The notes under the pieces are model-generated. The model saw only the letters and a program-made list of their open reading frames with translations. It did not search any database and was not told the origin of the DNA. Below are positions 7,984 through 16,570 of a stretch of 64,000 bases of DNA, piece by piece. The position numbers and the translations under genes are program-made. Origin of the DNA: Henriciella marina DSM 19595 (GTDB lineage: Bacteria; Pseudomonadota; Alphaproteobacteria; Caulobacterales; Hyphomonadaceae); contig NZ_AQXT01000002.1 of the NCBI RefSeq assembly GCF_000376805.1, positions 2,666,001-2,730,000 of the forward strand, in the 5' to 3' direction. The stretch's first letter is position 1; the number at the start of each line of letters is the position of its first letter.

Positions 7984-8922
7984 ATGTTCGACCTCTTTCT
8001 CGCGCCCGCAATCGCAGGCGGCGCCGCCCCGGCCATTCTCAGCCCCGAAGCTGAAGAGCTGCCGCGCGCTGTTCACCGGATGATATCAGCAGCGATGAAC
8101 ACGCAGGACCCGGTTCAGCTGGAGGCGGTGACGGCGGCTGCGAAGATGGCCTATCCGCAGCATGCCGAGAAAATCGATGCGATCGTGGAAGACCTGAAGT
8201 TGCCGGTTGAGCCAATGCGGATCCAGCCGGTCGTTGTGCCAGCGCCGCAGCCGGCACGGTTCGAGCGGGTAGACTATTGGGAAGACCGCAATGGTGAGAT
8301 CTCACTGAGCGCAGCAGAAACCAGTGGCAATACCGATACGCTATTTCTCGGGCTGCAGGGCAAGCTCAACCTGAAGCGCCGCTCGCAGATCCATCGGCTC
8401 GAGACATATGCGAACATGGCAGAGGCCAATGGGGTCGACAGCCAGAACAATTGGGGCGCATCCTACCAGCTCGATACGCTCTGGACCGATGCCTATTTCG
8501 GCTATGTGCGCGGGTCGTTCGCGCGTGATGACTTTGCCGGGTTCAAGACTGACGCATTTGCGGGCGTCGGGGCGGGCGCGTACCTGATACAAGGCGCGGC
8601 CATGACGCTGCGCAGTGAGTTCGGTCCGGGTTACCGGTTTCTCGATATTGCGAAGAAGGACGGCACGGTCGGCTCCATAGGTCTTTATGGCGCGGCGGAG
8701 TTCGACTGGCTCATTGATGAAGACTGGACGCTGGAGCTCGATACGAAGGTCAACTTCTCGGGGCCGACCTCTACTGTGCACCCAACGCTGCGCATGAATA
8801 CGGATGTCTCAGACCATGTACAGGCGGGGCTTTCCTATGATGTGCGCTACGAGTCCAACCCGCCCTTGAAGAGCGAAAGCCTCGACAGGATCCTGCGGTT
8901 CAATGTGAAGTACAAATACTAG
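7984..8922 (+). CDS. DUF481 outer-membrane protein
   Basis: About residues 95-312 form a DUF481 beta-barrel-like domain. 'EISLSAAETSGNTDTLFLGL' opens it (the usual 'G-E-x-x-x-S-x-x-x-T-S-G-N-T' start), followed by repeated amphipathic strands and a C-terminal 'RILRFNVKYKY' strand ending in an aromatic, typical of outer-membrane barrels. Family members (YdiY-like, salt-induced) are outer-membrane proteins of unclear role. The first 90 residues are helical and proline-rich, with only a weak hydrophobic start (MFDLFLAPAIAGGAAPA), so the export signal is not convincing. It follows COQ9 by 41 bp. Confidence 0.85.
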   Translation: MFDLFLAPAIAGGAAPAILSPEAEELPRAVHRMISAAMNTQDPVQLEAVTAAAKMAYPQHAEKIDAIVEDLKLPVEPMRIQPVVVPAPQPARFERVDYWEDRNGEISLSAAETSGNTDTLFLGLQGKLNLKRRSQIHRLETYANMAEANGVDSQNNWGASYQLDTLWTDAYFGYVRGSFARDDFAGFKTDAFAGVGAGAYLIQGAAMTLRSEFGPGYRFLDIAKKDGTVGSIGLYGAAEFDWLIDEDWTLELDTKVNFSGPTSTVHPTLRMNTDVSDHVQAGLSYDVRYESNPPLKSESLDRILRFNVKYKY

Positions 8923-9068
8923 GCTCATCCCGCGCACTGTCTTTGAAATGGCGTCGCGCTGTCATGCCTCTGGCGGGTAACTGGCGGCCGGGTGACGTGG
9001 CCTGACGCAGCATGTTTTGGCTTTACTGCGGTTCAGCTTAAACACAGGGAACCGCGAGGGAGACCATC

Positions 9069-9524
9069 ATGCAGTTCAAAGCCGATGCAGAGAAGATAAA
9101 ACGCTGGCGCGAGGAACGTCACTGGTCGCAGGAACACCTGGCTGAACTTGCCGGGATTGGTCTTCGCACTGTTCAGCGCATCGAGAAAGGCGAGCAGGCC
9201 TCTGGTGAGTCGATCAAGGCACTGGCGGCTGCTTTCAACGTCGATGCCATGACGCTGACGGTGGATGCGAAGTCCGAAGCCGCGGAGGCGGCTGTCCGAA
9301 CCCACGCAGAGGGACTTGCGGCGCTCAAGCTCTCCTTCTGGATTCACCTGGGAAGCTGGGGACTGGGCATGCTGATCTTCCTTGCGATCGGGGTCACCCA
9401 GCAGAACCTGTTTGTCATGGCCGTCCCGGCGATGTGGTGGACTGTCGGTCTAGCGGGACATGCCCTCGCCGTCATGATCGTCGCACTTGCCGGCCACTAT
9501 GAGAGACAGCGGGGCCCGGCTTAG
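9069..9524 (+). CDS. XRE-type regulator with two-helix membrane domain
   Basis: Residues 1-60 are a helix-turn-helix ('IKRWREERHWSQEHLAELAG', then 'GLRTVQRIEKGE'). Residues 95-145 contain two hydrophobic spans, 'FWIHLGSWGLGMLIFLAIGV' and 'AMWWTVGLAGHALAVMIVAL', ending in basic residues. This XRE plus 2TM layout occurs in membrane-anchored regulators of unknown signal. A GGGAACCGCGAGGGAG segment provides the ribosome site. The gene stands alone between DUF481 and the convergent purK. Confidence 0.85.
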   Translation: MQFKADAEKIKRWREERHWSQEHLAELAGIGLRTVQRIEKGEQASGESIKALAAAFNVDAMTLTVDAKSEAAEAAVRTHAEGLAALKLSFWIHLGSWGLGMLIFLAIGVTQQNLFVMAVPAMWWTVGLAGHALAVMIVALAGHYERQRGPA

Positions 9525-9558
9525 CGAAAAGCTGCTCCGAACCCAGCGCGAGGGGCCG

Positions 9559-10632
9559 CTAAGCGCGCCCAGTCCGCCTGACGGCATGGCCCATCTTGCG
9601 GGCGGGTTTGGCGTCGCGCTTGCCGTAGAGGGTGAGGATTGTGCCTTCGGCAAAGCTTTGCGGAGGGGCGAGGGCTTCTTCGCCGAGCAGGTTTTCCATC
9701 TCGACATCGAAGTGGCGCGTTACCGGCCCAAGCGGCCAGCCGGCGACGGCGCGGATGTGCTGTTCGAACTGGCCGGTGGCGCAGGCTTCGGGGGTCCAGT
9801 GACCTGAATTGTGGACGCGCGGGGCCATTTCATTGGCGAGCAATGTGCCGTCTTCCAGCACGAAGAGCTCCAGTGCGAGCACACCGATATGCCCCGTCTC
9901 ACGGGCCAGCGTTCCCGCAAGATCCATGGCGCGGGAGATGACATCGTCAGGCAGGCCGCATGGCGCGGTGGACCGTTTGAGAATGCCGCTTTCGTGCTCA
10001 TTGCGGCTGGGGTCGTAAGCGGCCATCTGACCATCGACGCCGCGGGCAATGACAACTGAAATCTCCCGCTCAAAAGGCACGAGCGCTTCCAGGATGGCGG
10101 GCGCATCGCCGATCTGGGAATACGCCGCTGCCAGGTCGTCTACGCTTCTAACGCGGACCTGACCTTTGCCGTCATAGCCGTCACGGCGCGTTTTCAGGAG
10201 GCCGTCTCCGCCGATCGCCTCAAGTGCGGTCTTGAGCTGTTCGACGCTGTCGACCGGCTCAAAGCGGCCTGTCTCGATACCGATCACGTTGAGGAACTGC
10301 TTTTCCGAGAGGCGGTCCTGGGAGACTTCCAACGACTTGATGCCGGGCCGGACGTCCGCGCCGAGGGTTGTCAGATGCGCGATCGAGGCGACAGGGATGT
10401 TCTCGAACTCATAGGTGATGACGTCACACGCTTCGGCGAACATCTTGAGCGCGTCTTCATCTTCATAATCTGCGTCGATGTGGCGGGCAGCTACACGCGC
10501 GGCAGGTGGGCTTTCGCCGGGGACGAGGATGACCACGTCAAACCCGAGACGCGCCGCGGCGCCCGCAAGCATGCGGCCAAGCTGGCCGCCGCCGAGGATG
10601 CCAATGGTCGATCCAGCGGGCAGCGGGCTCAT
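9559..10632 (-). CDS. purK: 5-(carboxyamino)imidazole ribonucleotide synthase
   Basis: The 357-residue ATP-grasp enzyme begins '[20 protein letters not shown]', the PurK signature. It includes '[11 protein letters not shown]', '[17 protein letters not shown]' and '[20 protein letters not shown]'. It makes N5-CAIR from AIR, bicarbonate and ATP in purine synthesis. Its ATG overlaps the purE stop by 4 bp (10629-10632), so purE-purK is one translationally coupled unit. Length is normal. Confidence 0.98.
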   Translation of the reverse strand: MSPLPAGSTIGILGGGQLGRMLAGAAARLGFDVVILVPGESPPAARVAARHIDADYEDEDALKMFAEACDVITYEFENIPVASIAHLTTLGADVRPGIKSLEVSQDRLSEKQFLNVIGIETGRFEPVDSVEQLKTALEAIGGDGLLKTRRDGYDGKGQVRVRSVDDLAAAYSQIGDAPAILEALVPFEREISVVIARGVDGQMAAYDPSRNEHESGILKRSTAPCGLPDDVISRAMDLAGTLARETGHIGVLALELFVLEDGTLLANEMAPRVHNSGHWTPEACATGQFEQHIRAVAGWPLGPVTRHFDVEMENLLGEEALAPPQSFAEGTILTLYGKRDAKPARKMGHAVRRTGRA

Positions 10633-11120
10633 CCCTCCGGCGCCTCGCCAACGCTGTCGGTCTGGGCCTTGCGGTAAGCATCAAGGCGCGTGGAGACCTC
10701 GCTATCATGCAGGGCAATGATGGACGCCGCCAGCAGGGCTGCGTTGATGGCCCCCGATTCGCCGATGGCAAGCGTGCCGACAGGCACGCCTTTTGGCATC
10801 TGAACGATGGACAGAAGGCTATCCATGCCTTTCAGGGCCTTCGACTGGACCGGGACGCCGAGCACAGGCAGCGGCGTCATGGCGGCCGTCATGCCGGGAA
10901 GGTGGGCTGCGCCGCCTGCGCCTGCAATAATGACCTTCAGGCCGCGATCCCTGGCTGATTTGGCGTATTCCGACAGCCGGTCGGGCGTGCGGTGGGCAGA
11001 GACGATGCGTGCCTCATGGGCGACGCCGAGTGCCTCCAGCGTCTCGCAGGCAAGCTTCATCACCGGCCAGTCTGACTGACTGCCCATGATTACGCCGACG
11101 CTTGGTGGGGATGCGCTCAT
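10629..11120 (-). CDS. purE: N5-CAIR mutase (PurE class I)
   Basis: The motifs '[14 protein letters not shown]', '[12 protein letters not shown]' (catalytic histidine loop) and '[28 protein letters not shown]' are those of the bacterial PurE that converts N5-CAIR to CAIR. I start it at ATG 11120 ([13 protein letters not shown]). An upstream in-frame ATG at 11162 would add 14 residues not seen in the family. It is the first gene of the purEK unit, divergent from the diguanylate cyclase gene. Confidence 0.98.
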   Translation of the reverse strand: MSASPPSVGVIMGSQSDWPVMKLACETLEALGVAHEARIVSAHRTPDRLSEYAKSARDRGLKVIIAGAGGAAHLPGMTAAMTPLPVLGVPVQSKALKGMDSLLSIVQMPKGVPVGTLAIGESGAINAALLAASIIALHDSEVSTRLDAYRKAQTDSVGEAPEG

Positions 11121-11228
11121 CCAACGGCTCCCGTCCTTGAGGAAGCGGCACAACATAGGCACGGCCCCTTATGCGTCAAGCCGTGTCTTCTTCTGGTGAA
11201 AACGGCCCGCTGGCCTTATAGTCGCAGC

Positions 11229-11930
11229 ATGGACAAGGCTTCTGACACCAAGATGCGCGAGAAGACGGATGCGCGCCGTCATGGACCGGCGGACCGGCTG
11301 CTTGAGGCGCTGGCGGTTGACCCGGCAGACAGCGATACGAAGACCGCGGCGGCGCTGCGGGCCCTCGCCGAAGAGGTTCTGTTCCTGCGCGGACAGGAAG
11401 CACGCCTCAATCGATCGCTCGCCGTTGCCGAGGCTCTTGCCGACCGCGACGCGCTCTGCCCGGTCTTCAATCGCCGCGCCTTTACGCGGGAATTGTCGCG
11501 CGAAATGGCGCTTTCGCGGCGCCACGGCGCCTCGCTCTGCCTCGTCTATATCGACCTTGATGGCTTCAAGCTGGTCAACGACCGGTTCGGGCATCCTGCA
11601 GGCGATCATGCGCTGAAATCGGTCTGCCGCCTGATCGAGGCGAGCATTCGCGAAACCGATATTGTTGGACGGCTGGGCGGGGACGAGTTCGGCGTCATCC
11701 TCTCGCATGCGCTGAAAGGCGACGCCGAGCTGAAGACGGCGCAGCTTAGCGAATGTATCGGCGATCTGGTGATCAGCGCGCCTGAAGGCCAGACCGGCGA
11801 ACCGGTCGCGCTCGGCGCTTCATGCGGGATCGTCCAGTGGGACGGCCAGATGGGGCCTGACACGCTGATTGCGGCGGCCGATGAGGCCATGTTCCGTGCA
11901 AAGGCTGCCCGCAAAAAAGCCGCTGAATGA
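11229..11930 (+). CDS. GGDEF-domain diguanylate cyclase
   Basis: The 233-residue soluble protein has a helical N-terminal part (about 1-70) and a complete GGDEF domain. The active-site GGDEF is at residues 150-154 and a product-inhibition I-site R-E-T-D sits exactly five residues earlier (141-144). It should therefore make cyclic di-GMP from two GTP and be feedback-inhibited. The N-terminal region has no recognisable sensor, so input is unknown. ATG 11229 is preferred to an upstream GTG at 11196. Confidence 0.93.
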   Translation: MDKASDTKMREKTDARRHGPADRLLEALAVDPADSDTKTAAALRALAEEVLFLRGQEARLNRSLAVAEALADRDALCPVFNRRAFTRELSREMALSRRHGASLCLVYIDLDGFKLVNDRFGHPAGDHALKSVCRLIEASIRETDIVGRLGGDEFGVILSHALKGDAELKTAQLSECIGDLVISAPEGQTGEPVALGASCGIVQWDGQMGPDTLIAAADEAMFRAKAARKKAAE

Positions 11931-12047
11931 AATCCTCTTCATGCGAAGCGATTTTTGGTCCGGCCCTAGTGACCGCCCTTTTAAGTTGTGATTTACTGTG
12001 ACCAGAAAAGCACAGTTTTCTCTTCAGCAAGAAAGGAGCATGATACA

Positions 12048-12215
12048 GTGTCACTTCAAGGACGTATCACCGAACTCTCTAACCGCCACCAGCGTCTTGA
12101 TGAGGAAATCGAGCAGGAACACAAACGCCCTGCCGCCGACGAAATCCGGCTTCACGATCTGAAGCGCCGCAAGCTCAGGATCAAGGAAGAGCTCTCCAAC
12201 CTTAAAACGAACTAG
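12048..12215 (+). CDS. DUF465 (YdcH-like) small protein
   Basis: The 55-residue charged coiled-coil protein 'ITELSNRHQRLDEEIEQEHK ... LHDLKRRKLRIKEELSNL' matches DUF465/YdcH. This family is abundant in proteobacteria and of unknown function. The start is GTG 12048 with AGGAG nine bases upstream. A longer reading from 11988 adds a non-conserved N-terminus and is not used. Confidence 0.9.
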   Translation: MSLQGRITELSNRHQRLDEEIEQEHKRPAADEIRLHDLKRRKLRIKEELSNLKTN

Positions 12216-12275
12216 ACCGGCTTGTCTGGCGTTACCTGATCCGGCGGGACGCTACCTGCCGGTTCAGGAGCCCAG

Positions 12276-13046
12276 ATGGATCAGCCCGTTACTCTCATTC
12301 TCGGCCTCGGTCAGATGACCGGTGAGGCCGTTGCACGACGGTTTGCCGATGAAGGCCACGCCGTCATTGCATGCGACCCAAGCCTGAAGCGCGTCGAGAA
12401 ATTCTCTGACAGCCTTCGCGACAGGGCGATCGTCCACCAGGAAGACCTCGACACGCGTATCGGCGTAAAGAATGCGCTGGCCGCCGCGCTGGAAGCCTAT
12501 GGCAAGGTCGACCATATCGTTGCCGTCCCGCCGATCCCACCCAAAACCCCCTTTGTAGAGCTTGATCTCGCCGAGTTCGAGAAGGTCCATTCAAAGGCCC
12601 TGCGCACGTCTATCCTGACCCTTCAGATGTTTGAGAGACATGTGGCCAAGCGCGTCGAGGAAGCTGGCGAAACGCTCGGACGCAGGAAGCAGCTCGGCTC
12701 AGTGACCTTTGTGCTGTCGCTCTCTGCCCAGCAGGTGAATGAGGGCGATTTTGCCGACGCGGTCGTCCAGCATTCGATACTGGGCGTTATGCGCTCCGGC
12801 GCCGTGGATCTCGCCTCGAAGGGTATTCGCGTCAATGCGATCTGCGCGCTCCGGCCGCGGGCCGAGAATGAGGACCCCTGGCTGAAAAAGCGGACCCCGC
12901 TTGGCCGCGCCAGTCTCGCAGATGAAATCGCCGATGCGGCGCTTTACCTGTCGCTTGCAAAGTCTGCGATCATCACGGGCGAAACGCTGACCATGGATGG
13001 CGGTCGCTCCCGCCTCAGCGGCCTGATCGACGATTTCGACGACTGA
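12276..13046 (+). CDS. SDR-fold protein lacking the catalytic Tyr/Lys
   Basis: The 256-residue protein has the Rossmann outline of short-chain dehydrogenases and their C-terminal signature ('KGIRVNAICALRP', 'ADEIADAALYLSLAKSAIITGETLTMDGG'). Aligning from 'SILGVMRSGAVDLASKGIRVN', the positions of the catalytic Y-x-x-x-K fall on D and Q ('DAVVQ'). The glycine-rich loop is also altered to 'GLGQMTG'. Either it is a non-catalytic cofactor-binding paralogue or it uses other residues. It is followed by a shared terminator and the convergent CYP153 gene. Confidence 0.8.
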   Translation: MDQPVTLILGLGQMTGEAVARRFADEGHAVIACDPSLKRVEKFSDSLRDRAIVHQEDLDTRIGVKNALAAALEAYGKVDHIVAVPPIPPKTPFVELDLAEFEKVHSKALRTSILTLQMFERHVAKRVEEAGETLGRRKQLGSVTFVLSLSAQQVNEGDFADAVVQHSILGVMRSGAVDLASKGIRVNAICALRPRAENEDPWLKKRTPLGRASLADEIADAALYLSLAKSAIITGETLTMDGGRSRLSGLIDDFDD

Positions 13047-13067
13047 GCGTCCAGGTCCGAACACATG

Positions 13068-13102
13068 AAAAAGCCCCGCAGGCCTTGAGGCTTGCGGGGC
13101 TT
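13068..13102 (-). terminator. Terminator of the CYP153 gene
   Basis: AAGCCCCGCA (13071-13080) pairs with TGCGGGGCTT (13093-13102), with inner GCCT/AGGC. Leftward it is followed by five U. It also lies 25 bp after the SDR-like stop and may weakly end that transcript. Confidence 0.85.
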
Positions 13103-13125
13103 ATCGTTTCCGGGAGGATGGAAAT

Positions 13126-14457
13126 CTATTTTTTCGGGTGCAGGATAACCGGCATCCAGGTGTAGCCCTTCACAAAGGAATGCGAGGTGCGCTCTGGCTC
13201 GTCGAGAACTTCGATATGCTCGAAGCGCTCCATCAGCTCTTCCCAGAGGATGCGAAGCTGAAGTTCAGCCAGACGGTTACCGACGCAGCGGTGAATGCCA
13301 AAGCCGAAAGACAGATGATTGCGCGCCTGTTTGCGATCAATGATCAGCTTGTATGGGTCTTCTTCCCAGAACCGTTCGTCACGGTTGCCGGAAACGTACC
13401 ACATGGCGACCTGTTCGCCCTTCTTGATCGTCTTGCCGCGCAGTTCGACATCTTCGAGCGCGGTGCGGCGCATATAGGCAAGCGGGGTCTGCCAGCGGAT
13501 CACTTCCGACACCATGTTCGGAATGATCGAGGGATCAGCTTTCAGCTTGTCATACTGTTCTGGCCACTTGTTCAGCGAATAAACCGAAGCGGTCATCGAG
13601 TTCCGCGTCGTGTCATTGCCGCCAACGATCAGCAGGATGACGTTCCCGAGGAGTTCCATCGGCGTCATGTTCTTTGTCTTCTCGCCATGGGCGAGCAGGC
13701 TGATCAGGTCATTCTTCTGCGGCTGGGCCTGACGTTCCTGATAGAGACCCATAAAGGTCGTCAGGCATTCCATCAGTTCCTGTTTCCACTGATCGAAGCC
13801 GCCGGGGCAGATGTCCGGATTGTGCGGGTTCACAGCCACGTCCGACCAGCGGGTCAGTTTGCGGCGCTCTTCGAACGGAAAGTCGAACAGGGTTGCGAGC
13901 ATCATTGTGGTGAGCTCGATCGAAACGGTATCGACCCAGTCGAAGGGCTCACCGACAGGCAGCGAATCCAGCAGGCCTTGCGTGCGCGAGCGGATCAGCG
14001 GCTCAAAATCCTTGAGCATGTTCGGTGCGACAGCCGGCGACACGGTCTTGCGCTGTTCGGAGTGGCGCGGCTCATCCATGGCGATGAACATTGGCAGTTC
14101 GAAATCCTCGAAGCCTTCGCCGAGGGTGATGCCGCCATATTCCCAGGAAGAAGAGAAGCGCTTGTGGTCGATATCCACGTCCCGGACATCGTCATAAAGC
14201 GTCACCGACCAGTAAGGGCCAGCAAAGCTGTCCGGCGTGTAATGGACCGGGTCATTGTTGCGCATCCAGGTGAAGAAGTCCCAGTGCGCATCACGGCGCC
14301 AAAGCTCCGGGTCCAGAATGTCGAATGTCTTCATGTCGACATCTTCAGGCGATGGGATTGGCGCATCGCGGTCGAGATGAAACTCCATGAGTTTCTCGCG
14401 GCCGGTTGTCACCGGGCGCTCAAGATTGTGGGCGATTTTTGTCGCTGTATCAGCCAT
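13126..14457 (-). CDS. CYP153-family cytochrome P450, alkane/fatty-acid terminal hydroxylase
   Basis: The 443-residue soluble P450 has oxygen-binding 'GGNDTTRNS' in helix I, the 'EVIR' of the E-x-x-R pair, and haem-ligand Cys391 in 'FGFGIHRCVGNRLAELQL'. That haem loop, the 'LMEFHLDRDAPIPSPEDVDM' N-terminus and 'YMRRTALEDVELRG' are characteristic of CYP153 enzymes. These hydroxylate the terminal carbon of medium-chain alkanes and fatty acids. No ferredoxin or ferredoxin reductase lies nearby, so electrons must come from partners elsewhere. A long antisense frame (13138-14544) is a shadow. Confidence 0.93.
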   Translation of the reverse strand: MADTATKIAHNLERPVTTGREKLMEFHLDRDAPIPSPEDVDMKTFDILDPELWRRDAHWDFFTWMRNNDPVHYTPDSFAGPYWSVTLYDDVRDVDIDHKRFSSSWEYGGITLGEGFEDFELPMFIAMDEPRHSEQRKTVSPAVAPNMLKDFEPLIRSRTQGLLDSLPVGEPFDWVDTVSIELTTMMLATLFDFPFEERRKLTRWSDVAVNPHNPDICPGGFDQWKQELMECLTTFMGLYQERQAQPQKNDLISLLAHGEKTKNMTPMELLGNVILLIVGGNDTTRNSMTASVYSLNKWPEQYDKLKADPSIIPNMVSEVIRWQTPLAYMRRTALEDVELRGKTIKKGEQVAMWYVSGNRDERFWEEDPYKLIIDRKQARNHLSFGFGIHRCVGNRLAELQLRILWEELMERFEHIEVLDEPERTSHSFVKGYTWMPVILHPKK

Positions 14458-14560
14458 GTGCGTGCCTCCTGCTCTCCCGGTCTTCCGGTAAGAAATCTGT
14501 TGCGTCTTCCCTTTTGTACCACAGCGAGGATGAAAAAACTATGACGCCTGCGTCATTTTT

Positions 14561-15046
14561 TTACGCGTAGCGTTCCGCGCGGGCCTTCGCGATGGCAGAG
14601 TTGATAGCGGCATAGAGGGATTTTCGCTCGCCGGGTGTCAGGAAACGGCCGATAACATAGGCCTCCCTGCCATGCGCGAGCTTCAGCTCACTTGGCCGGC
14701 GCTCGGGGTAATCGAGGCTGAGACGGGCAAAGCCGGTCGGCATCCGAACCTGCTTCGGGTCGCTGCCGGGGCGTGAATGAGACAGGGAAATCGTCTCCGC
14801 CGTAATCTCGATACGGGTGGCCTGTTTGAGGTTCTGGAAGTTCTTGCGGAAGGCGAACCAGATCGCCAGGGCATCAAGGCCGAACCAGCCAAGAACAGGA
14901 AATGCGCCCATCGAAAGAAACATGATCCCGCCGACAAAGCTCATCAGGCCGACAAGCGACATGATGACGAGAAAGGCCCGGGGGCTGAGCGCCGTGTTCG
15001 GCGTCAGCGTGGCATCGAAATAGACGGTTGCGGGCGTGCCTGCCAT
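14561..15046 (-). CDS. DUF2244 membrane protein
   Basis: The 161-residue protein has 'YFDATLTPNTALSPRAFLVI', two adjacent membrane segments (about 28-72), then 'ALAIWFAFRKNFQNLKQATR' and a small soluble domain with 'RIEITAETISLS'. This is the DUF2244 layout found in alphaproteobacteria, often near nth as here. Function unknown. The start at ATG 15046 (MAGTPATVYFD) is chosen over 15109, because the upstream extension would overlap the nth promoter and is not conserved. Confidence 0.85.
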   Translation of the reverse strand: MAGTPATVYFDATLTPNTALSPRAFLVIMSLVGLMSFVGGIMFLSMGAFPVLGWFGLDALAIWFAFRKNFQNLKQATRIEITAETISLSHSRPGSDPKQVRMPTGFARLSLDYPERRPSELKLAHGREAYVIGRFLTPGERKSLYAAINSAIAKARAERYA

Positions 15047-15125
15047 GAGCGGAAAATAAGTCTGCAGGCGGTTGAGACAAGTTGGCGCTTGATTGGCGGG
15101 GCGCGGCATTTACACCCATCAACCC

Positions 15126-15848
15126 ATGGCAAAGACCCCGACAAAAACGCGCAGGAAGCGCCGATCCCCGACGCTTGGCCCGGAAAAGACCGCCCGGCTC
15201 TATGCCGCGCTGGCCGATGACCGCCCGGCACCCGAGACAGAGCTCAACTATCATAATCCCTTCACGCTGGTCGTTGCTGTGGCTCTATCGGCGCAGGCCA
15301 CCGATGTCGGCGTCAACAGGGCGACGAAGAAGCTGTTCGAGATCGCCGATACGCCGCAGAAGATGCTGGACCTCGGCGAGGAGGGCGTTGCCAGACACAT
15401 CAAGACGATCGGCCTCTGGCGCAACAAGGCAAAGAACGTGATCGCGCTGTCCCAAATGCTGATCGACGCGTTCGACGGCGAGGTGCCGCAGACGCGTGAT
15501 GAGCTGACGCAGCTACCGGGGGTCGGGCGCAAGACGGCCAATGTCGTGCTGAACGAAGCATTCGGGCACGAGACCATCGCCGTCGATACGCACATCTTCA
15601 GGGTCTCGAACCGCACCGGTCTCGCGCCGGGCAAGACACCCGATGAGGTGGAAGACCAGCTCGAACGCGTCACGCCGCCCGAGTTCAAGAAGGGTGCGCA
15701 TCACTGGCTGATCCTGCACGGGCGCTACACCTGCGTGGCACGTAAGCCGAAATGCTGGATGTGTTCGATCAACGATATCTGCAAGTTCAAGAACAAGACC
15801 CCGGATCCCGCGCGTACGGAAGCCGATCTGGGGCCGAAGGGCGGATAG
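15126..15848 (+). CDS. nth: Endonuclease III
   Basis: The 240-residue base-excision repair glycosylase/AP-lyase has the helix-hairpin-helix 'LPGVGRKTANVVLNEAFG', with the catalytic lysine in 'GVGRKTA' and the aspartate in 'VDTHIFRVSNR'. The four cysteines of the iron-sulfur cluster follow in 'CVARKPKCWMCSINDIC'. It removes oxidised pyrimidines. ATG 15126 gives the family N-terminus; an earlier in-frame ATG (15093) is less likely. Confidence 0.97.
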   Translation: MAKTPTKTRRKRRSPTLGPEKTARLYAALADDRPAPETELNYHNPFTLVVAVALSAQATDVGVNRATKKLFEIADTPQKMLDLGEEGVARHIKTIGLWRNKAKNVIALSQMLIDAFDGEVPQTRDELTQLPGVGRKTANVVLNEAFGHETIAVDTHIFRVSNRTGLAPGKTPDEVEDQLERVTPPEFKKGAHHWLILHGRYTCVARKPKCWMCSINDICKFKNKTPDPARTEADLGPKGG

Positions 15849-15871
15849 GCCATCGGGAAGGCACCGCCCGC

Positions 15872-15980
15872 GCTCGTCCTTCGACTTCGCTCAGGATGAG
15901 CGCGTCTAGCCTTGCAGTGCACCGAGTCTGTTGGATGCGACCGCGAAAAAGCTGATCCTGAGCGACGTCGAAGGACGAGC
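15872..15980. repeat. REP family copy B (two facing arms)
   Basis: Arms 15872-15901 and 15951-15980 are reverse complements over 30 bases with two mismatches, each with the TCCTTCGACTTCGCTCAGGAT core. They enclose about 50 bases. It lies between convergent nth and regA and may act as a bidirectional terminator. Confidence 0.85.
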
Positions 15981-15995
15981 TTCTGGCGTGTCTTT

Positions 15996-16568
15996 CTAAC
16001 GCGGCGCGCGTTTGGCGAGGATGCGCTGCAATGTCCGCCGGTGCATGTTCAGACGTCTGGCCGTCTCAGACACATTGTGATTGCAGAGCTCATAGACGCG
16101 CTGGATGTGTTCCCAGCGGACGCGGTCTGCCGACATCGGATTTTCCGGTGGCTCTGGGAGGGTGTCGCCCTTGTTGACCAGCGCGCGGATGATATCTTCG
16201 ACCTCTGCGGGCTTGGCGAGATAGTCGGCGGCGCCTGCTTTGACAGCCGCAACGGCGGTCGCAATGGCGCCGTAGCCGGTCAGGATGACGGCGCGCGCGT
16301 CCGGGCGGTACTGATGCAGGGTTTCGACAACATCGAGGCCCGATCCGTCTTCAAGACGAAGATCCAGCACCGCGAAAGCGGGTGGGTTCATCCGGGCGAC
16401 GTCTTTCGCCTCTGATGTGGTCGAGACAGCCGACACGAGGAAGCCGCGCTGCGTCAGGGCGCGCGCGAGCCGCTGCAAGAAGGGACCGTCATCATCCAGT
16501 ACAAGACAGGTGCGGTCCTCGACGTCCTTCAGGGCATCATGAAGTTTGACGGTAACGTTATAGTCCAT
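15996..16568 (-). CDS. regA: RegA/ActR/PrrA-type redox response regulator
   Basis: The protein has an N-terminal receiver ('CLVLDDDGPFL', phospho-accepting Asp in 'FAVLDLRLEDGSGL', 'LTGYGAIATAVAAVKAGAAD', K in 'LAKPAE'). A proline-rich linker follows, then a Fis-type helix-turn-helix 'NVSETARRLNMHRRTLQRIL', which is nearly invariant in RegA/PrrA/ActR. It regulates respiration, carbon and nitrogen fixation in response to quinone redox state. ATG 16568 has GGAG eight bases upstream. A TTG at 16574 would overlap the regB stop but has a poorer site. It follows regB by 2 bp. Confidence 0.95.
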   Translation of the reverse strand: MDYNVTVKLHDALKDVEDRTCLVLDDDGPFLQRLARALTQRGFLVSAVSTTSEAKDVARMNPPAFAVLDLRLEDGSGLDVVETLHQYRPDARAVILTGYGAIATAVAAVKAGAADYLAKPAEVEDIIRALVNKGDTLPEPPENPMSADRVRWEHIQRVYELCNHNVSETARRLNMHRRTLQRILAKRAPR

Positions 16569-16570
16569 GC

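Noticed and set aside
13138-14544. 468-residue + strand frame
   Set aside because: Antisense to the CYP153 gene, which has all P450 motifs; the frame has none.
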